From assembly GCF_030814475.1 (NCBI RefSeq), contig NZ_JAUSVF010000001.1, forward strand, positions 2,191,001-2,255,000: a stretch of 64,000 nucleotides of DNA, given 5' to 3'. The notes under the pieces are model-generated. The model worked only from the letters and a program-made list of their open reading frames with translations. It did not search any database and was not told the origin of the DNA. How positions within the stretch are numbered: the first letter of the stretch is position 1; each line of letters starts with the position of its first letter. This DNA is from Pararhizobium capsulatum DSM 1112 (GTDB lineage: Bacteria; Pseudomonadota; Alphaproteobacteria; Rhizobiales; Rhizobiaceae). The translations under genes were made by a program, and so were the position numbers. Below, piece after piece: positions 51,460 through 61,130 of the stretch.

Positions 51460-52781
51460 TGACGACCTCCGACTATCAGAGCTGGGGCCGCCTGGATCGG
51501 CGCGCGCGTCGTGCCATCAGCGTGCATGCTTTCGAGGAGGAGGGACGGGACGCTGCGCCCGGCGCCTTCCTGCCGTTCGGCAATGGCCGCTCCTATGGAG
51601 ACAGCTGCCACAACAATGCCGGTGCCCTGATCGACAGCCGTACGCGCAGCCGCATCAATTCCTTTGACCCCGGCACGGGCATCCTGTCCTGCGATCCGGG
51701 CGTCACGTTGAAGCAGGTGCTCGAAAGGGCAATCCCCAACCGTTTCTTTCTTCCGGTTACACCCGGTACAGCCTTCGTCACCGTCGGCGGTGCTGTCGCA
51801 AACGATGTGCATGGCAAGAACCATCATGCCCGAGGTACCTTCGCTCACCATGTTCTTGGTCTGACGTTGCTGCGCTCGAATGGTGATCTGCTCGTGTGTT
51901 CACCTCGGGAAAATTCCGATTTCTTCTTCGCGACGATCGGCGGCATGGGGCTGACAGGCCTTATCCTTTCCGTCGACCTGCAGCTGATGAAGGTGCCATC
52001 CGCCCATATCCAGCAGCATGCGATCCGCTTCGATCGGCTGGACGACTATTTCGCCATGGTTGACCGGATTGACAGCGAGCACGAATATTCCGTCGCATGG
52101 ATCGACCAGCTGGCCACCGGAAAATCGATGGGGCGAGGGGTGCTTCTGGCTGGTGACCATGCCGATGCGTCCTGCGAGTTTCCGGACATGCCGCGCGGGT
52201 TGAAGCTTGGCGTCCCCTTTTCGCCGCCGTTCAATCTCCTGAACCGGCTAACGCTCAAGGGCTTCAACGAGCTCTACTACCGGAAGGAAAAGCCGGTCGA
52301 GATCGTCTCCACGGTTAAATGGCCGGGGTATTTCTATCCTCTGGATGTGATCACGAACTGGAACAGGCTCTACGGCCCGAAGGGGCTTTACCAGCACCAG
52401 AGCGTCTTTCCGGCAGAAGAAGCGCCGGCAACTACTGCGTTGCTGATGGAGACCGCGCGCAAGGCCGGTCACGCCTCTTTCCTGACCGTGCTCAAGAAGT
52501 TCGGCGACCGGCCGCAACGGGGTATCCTTTCCTTCGCGCGCCCGGGTTTTACGCTGACTTTGGACTTCGCCAATCAGGGTGAACGAACGCTTACGCTTCT
52601 CGACGCGCTGGATGCGATAGTTCTGGAGGCAGGTGGGGCCATCAATCCCTACAAGGATGCGCACATGAGCCCTGAAACCTTTGCGGCGTCGTTCCCCGAC
52701 TGGAAAAAGCTGGAAGCTTTGCGCGATCCGGCCATGGTTTCGAACTTCTGGAAACGGACGGCTTTGCTTTTGCCAAAATGA
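51459..52781 (+). CDS. DprE1-like polyprenylphosphoryl-ribose 2'-oxidase
   Basis: A 440-residue FAD enzyme of the VAO/GlcD fold. FAD-binding blocks are 'FGNGRSYGDSCHNNAGALID' and 'TPGTAFVTVGGAVANDVHGKNHHARGTFAHHV', almost as in mycobacterial DprE1, with the catalytic-loop His. The C-terminal substrate domain keeps the lysine ('NPYKDAHMSPETF'). The Cys that reacts with benzothiazinone drugs is replaced by Thr ('FTLTLDF'). It should oxidise the 2'-OH of polyprenylphosphoryl ribose to a keto intermediate. The start shares a base with the preceding stop. Confidence 0.88.
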   Translation: MTTSDYQSWGRLDRRARRAISVHAFEEEGRDAAPGAFLPFGNGRSYGDSCHNNAGALIDSRTRSRINSFDPGTGILSCDPGVTLKQVLERAIPNRFFLPVTPGTAFVTVGGAVANDVHGKNHHARGTFAHHVLGLTLLRSNGDLLVCSPRENSDFFFATIGGMGLTGLILSVDLQLMKVPSAHIQQHAIRFDRLDDYFAMVDRIDSEHEYSVAWIDQLATGKSMGRGVLLAGDHADASCEFPDMPRGLKLGVPFSPPFNLLNRLTLKGFNELYYRKEKPVEIVSTVKWPGYFYPLDVITNWNRLYGPKGLYQHQSVFPAEEAPATTALLMETARKAGHASFLTVLKKFGDRPQRGILSFARPGFTLTLDFANQGERTLTLLDALDAIVLEAGGAINPYKDAHMSPETFAASFPDWKKLEALRDPAMVSNFWKRTALLLPK

Positions 52782-52875
52782 GAATGTCTAAAATTTTATT
52801 CAAATAAACCGACGACTTAAACCGAATGTACTTCTCTTTGATGTAGATCGATCTGCAGGAACAGGGAGTAACAAC

Positions 52876-53307
52876 GTGAAATATATTGTTTTCATACTCT
52901 TCACGGTGCTGACCAATGCTGCCGCGCAGCTGATGCTGAAGCAGGGCATGCTGTCGCTTGGGCCGTTAAGCTTTACGGCGGATACCGCCATCGCACGCAT
53001 TTTCCAGATTATCTTCAATCCATGGGTCTTTGCCGGTCTTGCGACCTTTGTCATCTCCATGGCCTCGCATCTCTACGTCCTGTCGAAGGTCGAACTGTCC
53101 TTCGCCTATCCTTTCCTGAGCCTCGCTTATGTAGCGGTCGCTCTGTTTGCCTATTTCATCTTCCACGAAGACCTGAATGCATGGCGCATCGCCGGCATCG
53201 CCTTCATCTGCGTGGGCACCGTTCTTATCGCCCAGTCAGGCATGTCGTCCCATGACGAAGGCCATGTCGTCGAGGGCGCAACAGCAAAAATCGGGAGTGC
53301 ATCATGA
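52876..53307 (+). CDS. Small EamA/SMR-type transporter, ArnE-like flippase
   Basis: A 143-residue protein with four membrane segments, GTG start behind GGGAGT. The signature 'LYVLSKVELSFAYPFLSLAYVAVALFAYFIFHEDLNAWRIAGIAFICVGTVLIAQSG' closely follows the ArnE/ArnF subunits that flip undecaprenyl-phosphate aminoarabinose. As DprE1-like and UbiA genes precede it, the cargo is probably a polyprenyl-phosphate pentose. ArnE normally needs ArnF; only one gene is present, so it would act as a homodimer. It overlaps the next gene by 4 bp. Confidence 0.85.
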   Translation: MKYIVFILFTVLTNAAAQLMLKQGMLSLGPLSFTADTAIARIFQIIFNPWVFAGLATFVISMASHLYVLSKVELSFAYPFLSLAYVAVALFAYFIFHEDLNAWRIAGIAFICVGTVLIAQSGMSSHDEGHVVEGATAKIGSAS

Positions 53308-54314
53308 AGCATGTCATTTTCGGCGGAGATGGTTTCGTCGGTCGGCACCTTGCCCAGAAGCTTGTCCAGGAAGGCCAGGACGTTCTGGTTGCTGACATCA
53401 CCAAATCGGACCTTCCACACTACGCCCGCACCCGTTTCGTCCATTGCGACGTGACCAAGGAAGACGACGTCATGAAGGTTGATATCGGCCCGGATGACAT
53501 GGTCTACAACATGGCGGCCAAGATGCTGTCGCCGTTGCAGGTCAAGGCAAAGCGCTGGGAGTTCTTCTGGCCGGTCAACTACTACGGTGCCGAGAACATC
53601 ATGAAGGCGACGTCCCGCTCGGGCGCGAACCGTCTTGTGCAGTTCACGACCGACATGATCTACGGCCACACTGTCCAGTCGCCGCAGACCGAGGATCATC
53701 CGGCCGCTCCGCTCGGCGAATACGGCAAGTCCAAGTGGGCGACCGAGCAGCTCGCCGCCGAATGGCGCAAGCAGGGCATGAAAATCACCATCTTCCGCCC
53801 GCGGCTGATCATCGGCCCCGGCCGTCTCGGTATTCTGGAAAAGCTGTTCAAGCTGATCGACGCCAACCTGCCGGTGCCGATGATCGGTTCGGGAAAGGCG
53901 CCGTACCAGTTCATCTCGGTCTTCGATTGCGCCGAGGCTGCCCGTCTCGCCTGGAAGGGCGGCGTGCCGAACGAAGCCTATAATCTCGGCTCCGACAATC
54001 CGCCATCGGTGCGCAAGCTGCTCGGCGATCTGATCGCCCATGCAGGCTCGAGGTCGTTCCTCATCCCGACCCCGGGCTTTGCCGTCAAGGCGACGCTGGC
54101 CGCCTTCGACGCCGTCAACCTGCCGATCATGGATCCGGAACAGTACCTGATCGCCGACGAGATGTGCGTTCGCGAGACAGGCAAGCTCAAGCGCGACCTC
54201 GGCTGGAAGGCAGAATACAAGGATAGCGACATGCTGGTCGCCGCCTATGACGAATATCGCGCCAAGAAGGCCGGCCATGTTTCGGTCGCGGCCTCTGCCG
54301 TACCGGCTGAATGA
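53304..54314 (+). CDS. NAD-dependent epimerase/dehydratase-family reductase
   Basis: A 336-residue extended SDR. The cofactor loop is 'VIFGGDGFVGRHLAQKL' (about 4-20) with 'DVLVADITKSDLP' after the second strand (Asp, NAD preference). Catalytic parts are 'VQFTTDMIYGH' and 'YGKSKWATEQ' (YxxxK). In mycobacteria a classical SDR (DprE2) reduces the keto sugar after DprE1. Here an extended SDR takes that place, so it may reduce or epimerise the polyprenyl-linked keto-pentose. It is coupled by ATGA overlaps on both sides. Confidence 0.9.
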   Translation: MKHVIFGGDGFVGRHLAQKLVQEGQDVLVADITKSDLPHYARTRFVHCDVTKEDDVMKVDIGPDDMVYNMAAKMLSPLQVKAKRWEFFWPVNYYGAENIMKATSRSGANRLVQFTTDMIYGHTVQSPQTEDHPAAPLGEYGKSKWATEQLAAEWRKQGMKITIFRPRLIIGPGRLGILEKLFKLIDANLPVPMIGSGKAPYQFISVFDCAEAARLAWKGGVPNEAYNLGSDNPPSVRKLLGDLIAHAGSRSFLIPTPGFAVKATLAAFDAVNLPIMDPEQYLIADEMCVRETGKLKRDLGWKAEYKDSDMLVAAYDEYRAKKAGHVSVAASAVPAE

Positions 54315-54331
54315 ACGAGGGGACAAGGACA

Positions 54332-55783
54332 ATGCTCGACAAGCCAGCTCGCGTCATGATCGACGCTCCCGCCCTCGATGGCGGCATGAAGAAGCCCAAC
54401 CTTCTGACGGTCGAACAAGCCAAGGATATGAGCGTCGCCGACATGACGACGCTGTTCAAGGATCACCTGAACCCCGGCCAGCTGCATTTCATGAAGCTGC
54501 TCGGCTTCAACAAGATCAAGATCGAGACCGCCGAGGGCATGTATTACGTCGACCAGAACGGTCGCAAGATACTCGACCTCTTCGGCGGCTTCGGTTCGCT
54601 GGCGCTGGGCCACAACCATCAGCGATTGATCGCGGCGCGCAAGCAGTTCCAGGATGAGAATCGCCATGAGATCGGCATCGCCTTCATGTCGCAATACGCG
54701 GCGGCGCTTGCCAAGAACCTGGCGGAAATCGCGCCGGGTGACCTCGACATGGTGTTCCTCGGTTCATCCGGCTCGGAGGCCATGGAGGCCGCCATCAAGC
54801 TCGCCGAGCGCGTTGCCGGCCCGAAGCGGCCGGGCGTCGTCTATGCTGAGAATTCGTTCCACGGCAAGACGCGCGGCGTCCTGTCTATCACCGACGGTCC
54901 GCTTTATCGTGGCGAGTTCAAACTGCTCGAAAACAACGTCAAGGTGCCGTTCGGTGATATCGATGCGATCCGCCGTGCCTTCGAGACCGATCCGACGATC
55001 GGCGTTCTCGTGCTGGAAACCATACAGGGCGGCGGCGGCATCAACATTGCACCGCCGGAGTTCTGGCAGGAAGTCCGCACGCTCTGCAACAAGCACGGCG
55101 TGATCTGGGTGGCCGACGAGGTGCAGTGTGGCGTCGGTCGCTCCGGTCGCTTCTTCGCCTTCGAATACGCCAACGTGGTGCCGGACATCACGGCGGTTGC
55201 CAAGTCGCTCGGTGGCGGCAAGACGGCCATGGCGGCCATGATCGCCCGCCGTGACATCTACATGAAGGCCTATGGTACGCCGAAGACCGCGATGATCCAC
55301 GCCCACGCCACCTTCGGCGGTATCGGCGAAGCCTGCATCACGGCGATCGAGACGCTGAACGTTCTCTATGACGAGGATCTGATCGAAAACGCTGCCGTGC
55401 AGGGCGATTACCTGCTCGAGCGCCTAAATGCGCTCAAGGCAAAGTATCCGAAGATCATCAAGGATGTTCGTGGCCAGGGCCTGATGGTCGGCCTCGAATT
55501 CCAGGATTTCAGCCAGACGCTGCCGCTCGTGCTGCGGCCGGTCGTGGCATTGCTGGACGACAAGCTGAAGGGCTCGTTGTCGGGCTTCATCGGCGCATTG
55601 CTGCTGCGTGACTACGACACGCTTGTGGCGTTCACGGAGTACAACCGCAACGTTATCCGCCTGCTGCCGCCGCTCATCTGCGAGCGCCAGCATGTCGATC
55701 AGCTCTGCGACGCCCTCGACGACCTGCTTGGCCGCGGTATCGTTCGTATCGTCAAGGATTTCGTCGGCAGCCAGCTCAGCTGA
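54332..55783 (+). CDS. Class III PLP-dependent aminotransferase
   Basis: A 483-residue aminotransferase. ATG at 54332 is preferred (GAGGGGACAAGGA upstream); ATG at 54311 overlapping the previous stop is the alternative. It shows 'LFGGFGSLALGHNHQRL', 'GSSGSEAMEAAIKLAER', 'ENSFHGKTRGVLSIT', 'VLETIQGGGGINIAP', 'WVADEVQCGVGRSGRFFAFE' and the PLP lysine in 'ITAVAKSLGGGKTAMAAM'. It resembles ornithine/acetylornithine and HpnO-type (hopanoid) enzymes. In this operon it could aminate a polyprenyl-linked keto-sugar. Substrate is not determined by sequence. A terminator follows. Confidence 0.9.
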   Translation: MLDKPARVMIDAPALDGGMKKPNLLTVEQAKDMSVADMTTLFKDHLNPGQLHFMKLLGFNKIKIETAEGMYYVDQNGRKILDLFGGFGSLALGHNHQRLIAARKQFQDENRHEIGIAFMSQYAAALAKNLAEIAPGDLDMVFLGSSGSEAMEAAIKLAERVAGPKRPGVVYAENSFHGKTRGVLSITDGPLYRGEFKLLENNVKVPFGDIDAIRRAFETDPTIGVLVLETIQGGGGINIAPPEFWQEVRTLCNKHGVIWVADEVQCGVGRSGRFFAFEYANVVPDITAVAKSLGGGKTAMAAMIARRDIYMKAYGTPKTAMIHAHATFGGIGEACITAIETLNVLYDEDLIENAAVQGDYLLERLNALKAKYPKIIKDVRGQGLMVGLEFQDFSQTLPLVLRPVVALLDDKLKGSLSGFIGALLLRDYDTLVAFTEYNRNVIRLLPPLICERQHVDQLCDALDDLLGRGIVRIVKDFVGSQLS

Positions 55784-55814
55784 TTTCAGTCGGCAAGAGT
55801 CTCGAATACTTTGG

Positions 55815-55843
55815 AAAACGGCGGGTTACCGCCGTTTTCTGAT
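55815..55843 (+). terminator. Terminator of the polyprenyl-sugar operon
   Basis: AAAACGGCGG (55815-55824) and CCGCCGTTTT (55829-55838) form a perfect 10-bp stem with a 4-nt loop, then CTGATT. The A and T tracts allow bidirectional use; the YceI gene (stop 55981) converges. Confidence 0.85.
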
Positions 55844-55980
55844 TCAAACAGGTAGTCGGCTCGATACTGCGTACGCAAAGCCGGATAACCGGCGGAAAAG
55901 ACTCACAATCCGACCTCGCATGGATGCCTTTATGAAAAGGTGCGAGCCGTCGACTGCGGCGACTTTTGGCAAACAGTATC

Positions 55981-56565
55981 CTATCGGCGCATTCCGTTTA
56001 CCGTCATGTTGAATTGCACGACGTTGGAATAGATCGGAATACTTACCGCCATATTGTACGGCGCGCGAAATATGCTTCCCTCTATGCGGAAGCTAATGAC
56101 ACGAGCGTTCCATTTCGTCAGCTTGGCTTCGAAATGTTCTGTGCGCGTCGTGCCTTTTGCCGTCAATTTCCCTTCGATTTCCGCCGTGTCTTCTCCCGTT
56201 TGTGTGATCTTGGTCGAGCGGAAGACAATTTGCGGAAAATGTTCCGCATCGAAGATTGCCCTGGAGCGCAGGAAGCTTTCTACGCGCGGCTCGCCGGTTT
56301 CGACGGCCTCCGGGAAAAGCGAGAATTCGACCACCGAACGGCGGATATCGTTTTGGTCGAGTTTGAATGTGCCCGAAAACTTCGAGAAGTTTCCAGATAT
56401 GCCGCCACCGCCGACCTGCCCAACCGAAAAGCCGATCCGCGATGATCCATCGATTGAATAGCGACCGGCTGCCTCGTCGAGGGAGAGTGTGCGGCTCCAG
56501 CCAGGAGTGGCTGCAAGCAGCACCAGACCGACGACTACCGTTCCTAACGTTGCCCAGCGTCCCAT
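55981..56565 (-). CDS. YceI-family periplasmic protein
   Basis: A 194-residue exported protein. The signal peptide ends near 'ATPGWSRT' (about 23). The lipocalin-like YceI domain begins 'GRYSIDGSSRIGFSVGQVGGGGISGNFSKFSGTFKLD' and includes 'VESFLRSRAIFDAEHFPQIVFRST'. YceI proteins bind isoprenoid-type lipids such as polyprenyl chains. The gene overlaps the end of the cytochrome b561 gene by 22 bp, a pairing seen across proteobacteria. Interestingly it sits next to an operon handling polyprenyl-linked sugars, though convergent. Confidence 0.92.
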   Translation of the reverse strand: MGRWATLGTVVVGLVLLAATPGWSRTLSLDEAAGRYSIDGSSRIGFSVGQVGGGGISGNFSKFSGTFKLDQNDIRRSVVEFSLFPEAVETGEPRVESFLRSRAIFDAEHFPQIVFRSTKITQTGEDTAEIEGKLTAKGTTRTEHFEAKLTKWNARVISFRIEGSIFRAPYNMAVSIPIYSNVVQFNMTVNGMRR

Positions 56566-57167
56566 TTTTTGCTTCCAGCTGTAGATGTGTCTGGGTTTGA
56601 CGCTGGTCTGTGCGGCAATATTCCCAACATCCGGCGCAAAACCTCATCTCGACGCAAAAAGTGATGGAAGAGAGCAGCTGTCGCGTGCAGAAACACGATC
56701 CCTGCAAGCCCATACGCCAGCCAGCCGTGTACCCCCGTCCAGAAGGTTTCCGCCGCCGCGGACTTTTCAAACGGCAGGTGCGGGATCACGATCAGGTTGA
56801 AGAAGAAGGTAGGGATGGCAAGCGTCGATGTGGAGGCGATTGCCCAGCCGGTCAGCGGGACCGCAAGCGTCAGCCCGCGCAACACAGCGTGGACGCCTGA
56901 TGCAGCGCGGGTTTCCATCCTTGAAAGGGTGGCTATGTGAGATGGATTGATGTTGACCAACCACCAGGCAATCCGAATGATCGTCAATGCCAGAGCCAGC
57001 ATTCCGAAAGATTTGTGCCATTGGTAAAGCTGGAACTGTAATTCCGGGTCGATGTCGGCGCGTGTCATGGCATATCCCAGTGCGACGAGGCCGCCTATCA
57101 GAATGGCGATCGTCCAGTGAAGAACAATCGTGCCCCAGCCGTAGCCGTTCTTGTCGTTGCGCCACAT
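56544..57167 (-). CDS. Cytochrome b561-family protein
   Basis: A 207-residue membrane protein with four segments. The start at 57167 gives 'RNDKNGYGWGTIVLHWTIAILIGGLVALGYAM'. Haem-ligating His residues stand in 'LHWTIA' (about 17), 'QWHKSFGMLALAL' (about 49), 'GVHGWLAYGLAGIVFLHATAALFHHFLRRDEVLRRML' (about 145 and 157). It moves electrons within the inner membrane, probably from quinol. It forms an operon with yceI. A much longer frame upstream, to 57917, is antisense shadow of tpiA. Confidence 0.93.
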   Translation of the reverse strand: MWRNDKNGYGWGTIVLHWTIAILIGGLVALGYAMTRADIDPELQFQLYQWHKSFGMLALALTIIRIAWWLVNINPSHIATLSRMETRAASGVHAVLRGLTLAVPLTGWAIASTSTLAIPTFFFNLIVIPHLPFEKSAAAETFWTGVHGWLAYGLAGIVFLHATAALFHHFLRRDEVLRRMLGILPHRPASNPDTSTAGSKKWDAGQR

Positions 57168-57350
57168 AACCAATGCCCCCTGGCGGGTATTGCCATAGCA
57201 TCCGCTTGGAAAGGGCCGGGAGCAAGCCAGTCGCACATCACGCTTGCGAGACTGACAGCCGACGGCGGGAGAGGCGGCGAAGCGCTTTCTTTTCTGTGGC
57301 TTATTTGCTACGGCCTTTGCCGGAAGAGGGAAGCACTGTGAGGAGATGTC

Positions 57351-58121
57351 ATGACCCCTGAAATACGTCCGCTCGTTGCCGGAAACTGGAAGATGAACGG
57401 GGTCAGGGCTTCGCTCGATCAGATCAAGGCGATGTCTGAAGGGGTCAAGGGGCCGCTGTCGGCCAAGGTCGAAACGCTGATCTGCCCACCGATCACGCTG
57501 CTCTATGTCGCGACCGCCCTTTGCACCGACAGCCCGCTCGCGATCGGCGCGCAGGATTGCCACGAAAAGACTGCCGGTGCGCATACCGGCAACGTCTCGG
57601 CGGAAATGATCGCCGATTGCTTCGGCACCCACGTTATCGTCGGCCACTCCGAGCGCCGCACGGATCACCGCGAGGAGGATGCGCTGATCCGCTCGAAGGC
57701 GGAAGCAGCCCATGATGCCGATCTGGTTGCCATCGTCTGCATCGGCGAGAGCGAAGAGCAGCACAAATCCGGCCAGACGCTGGATGTCCTGAAGCGGCAG
57801 CTTGACGCTTCGGTCCCGGACGATGCGACCGCCGAAGACACTGTCATCGCCTATGAGCCCGTCTGGGCGATCGGCACAGGCCTCACGCCGACGGTTCAGG
57901 ATGTGGAGGAGGCGCATGCCTTCATGCGCGCCGAGCTTGTGAAGCGCTTCGGCGATGAGGGCGCCAGGATGCGCATTCTCTACGGTGGCTCGGTGAAGCC
58001 GTCGAATGCCCGCGAGCTTCTCGGCGTTTCCAATGTCGACGGCGCGCTAATCGGTGGTGCGAGCTTGAAAGCCGACGACTTCCTCGCCATCTACCGGGTC
58101 TATGAGGAATTGACCGCCTGA
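57351..58121 (+). CDS. tpiA: Triosephosphate isomerase
   Basis: A 256-residue TIM behind GAGGAG. Catalytic residues are Lys in 'AGNWKMNG' (about 14), His in 'VGHSERR' (about 100) and Glu in '[11 protein letters not shown]' (about 170). The phosphate loop is '[12 protein letters not shown]'. It interconverts DHAP and glyceraldehyde-3-phosphate in the cytosol. The tpiA-secG-pyrG order is a rhizobial hallmark. Complete. Confidence 0.97.
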   Translation: MTPEIRPLVAGNWKMNGVRASLDQIKAMSEGVKGPLSAKVETLICPPITLLYVATALCTDSPLAIGAQDCHEKTAGAHTGNVSAEMIADCFGTHVIVGHSERRTDHREEDALIRSKAEAAHDADLVAIVCIGESEEQHKSGQTLDVLKRQLDASVPDDATAEDTVIAYEPVWAIGTGLTPTVQDVEEAHAFMRAELVKRFGDEGARMRILYGGSVKPSNARELLGVSNVDGALIGGASLKADDFLAIYRVYEELTA

Positions 58122-58275
58122 GCCTGTGTGATTGCACCGGCGATTGCGGGTAGGGGCTTTTAATGCGCGGTTGCTTGGTATATGCAGCCGCCAACAAACT
58201 TTAATGGCATCCCGGCTGGCCGGGCGGACGTTCCGCTGGCTGCCGAAACGATGACCTTGGTCAGGACCGGATAAA

Positions 58276-58728
58276 ATGCAGACCGTATTGCTCGTCATCT
58301 ATCTCATGGTTGTTCTCGCGCTGATCGGCGTCGTGCTGATCCAGCGTTCGGAAGGCGGCGGTCTTGGCATCGGCGGCGGTTCGGGCTTCATGTCCGCCCG
58401 CGGCACGGCTAACGCTCTGACGCGCACCACGGCGATCCTGGCGGCCTTGTTCTTTGTTCTGGCACTCGGTATGGGCGTTCTCTCCCGTTACCAGCCGAAC
58501 GCGACGGACGTTCTTGACCGTATCCCCGGCACGACCACCAACGGCAACGGCGTTCTCGATTCGCTCGGTGGCGGCGCAACCCCACCCGCCGGTGAAACGC
58601 CTGCCCAGAACGGCGCGACCAACGGCCAGGCTCCGGCCACGCAGACACCGGCGGTCCAGACCCCGGCGACCCAGACGCCAGCTACAAAGACGCCTGCCGA
58701 CAATTCGGGCGTTCCCAGCGGCCAGTAA
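58276..58728 (+). CDS. secG: Preprotein translocase subunit SecG
   Basis: A 150-residue SecG. Two membrane segments ('VLLVIYLMVVLALIGVVLIQ' and 'TAILAALFFVLALGMGVLS') flank the family motif 'QRSEGGGLGIGGGSGFMSARG'. The last 60 residues are a Pro/Thr/Ala/Gln tail with repeated 'TQTPA' units, longer than in gammaproteobacteria. It supports SecYE during protein export. A strong terminator follows, so pyrG has its own start. Confidence 0.94.
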   Translation: MQTVLLVIYLMVVLALIGVVLIQRSEGGGLGIGGGSGFMSARGTANALTRTTAILAALFFVLALGMGVLSRYQPNATDVLDRIPGTTTNGNGVLDSLGGGATPPAGETPAQNGATNGQAPATQTPAVQTPATQTPATKTPADNSGVPSGQ

Positions 58729-58749
58729 GGCCAACGCCTTTTGAAATCG

Positions 58750-58781
58750 CCGGCGGAAGATTTTTCCGCCGGTTTTCTTTT
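58750..58781 (+). terminator. Terminator between secG and pyrG
   Basis: CCGGCGGAA (58750-58758) and TTCCGCCGG (58764-58772) make a perfect 9-bp stem followed by TTTTCTTTTG. Confidence 0.88.
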
Positions 58782-58823
58782 GTTTGAATTCCTGCCACCA
58801 ACCTTTTGACGGAAAAATTCTGA

Positions 58824-60506
<1,683 letters not shown>

Positions 60507-60529
60507 GGCGGCTGACGGGAGGCGATGAC

Positions 60530-61030
60530 ATGCCGGACAAGGCATCGGAAATCGAAATTTCTCGTTATCGCAGTGGTGACGAGCGCGACATCGTCGCCCT
60601 GATCCTCCCGATCCAGACAATCGAGTTCGGAATCGAGACCTCTGCTGAAAAGCAGCCCGATCTTTTCGATATCGCAAATTTCTATCAGACCGGTGCCGGC
60701 GATTTCTGGATCGCCAGGCACGGCCCCGATATCGTCGGCACGATCGCCATGAAGGATATCGGCAACGGTCAGGCGCTGATCCGCAAGATGTTCGTGGCTG
60801 CGGCATTCCGGGGGCGCGAATACGCCCTCGCAGCGCGCCTGCTGTCTACGTTGGTCAACAAGGCCCGCACCGCCCAGATGTCCGAAATTTTCCTCGGCAC
60901 TATCGACATCTTGCGGGCTGCCTGCCGGTTCTATGAGAAGAACGGTTTTGCGCAGATCGGTCGCGAAGATCTGCCGGCAGCATTCCCTGTCATGGCGGTC
61001 GACAACACGTTCTACAGGCTGAAGCTCTGA
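60530..61030 (+). CDS. GNAT-family N-acetyltransferase
   Basis: A 166-residue acetyltransferase behind GGGAGG, 23 bp after pyrG. It has 'EIEISRYRSGDERDIVALILPIQTIEFGIE' as N-terminal lobe and 'DFWIARHGPDIVGTIAMKDIGNGQALIRKMFVAAAFRGREYALAARLLSTLVNKA' as the acetyl-CoA motif A (with G-R-E-Y in place of the usual G-x-G/A). 'RAACRFYEKNGFAQI' is motif B. It could be co-transcribed with pyrG. Substrate unknown. Confidence 0.87.
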   Translation: MPDKASEIEISRYRSGDERDIVALILPIQTIEFGIETSAEKQPDLFDIANFYQTGAGDFWIARHGPDIVGTIAMKDIGNGQALIRKMFVAAAFRGREYALAARLLSTLVNKARTAQMSEIFLGTIDILRAACRFYEKNGFAQIGREDLPAAFPVMAVDNTFYRLKL

Positions 61031-61130
61031 CGCTTCGCCCTTGGCGGGCGTGACTGTTTTACCCTTTACATCGATGGATTTGACCCTAGCTCGACCTTCA
61101 TGAGGCACAATTGCCGAGGAAGGATGCTGC

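Noticed and set aside
56544..57917. Long leftward frame joining cytochrome b561 with an upstream 250-codon extension
   Set aside because: The extension is antisense to tpiA; the b561 N-terminus starts cleanly at 57167.
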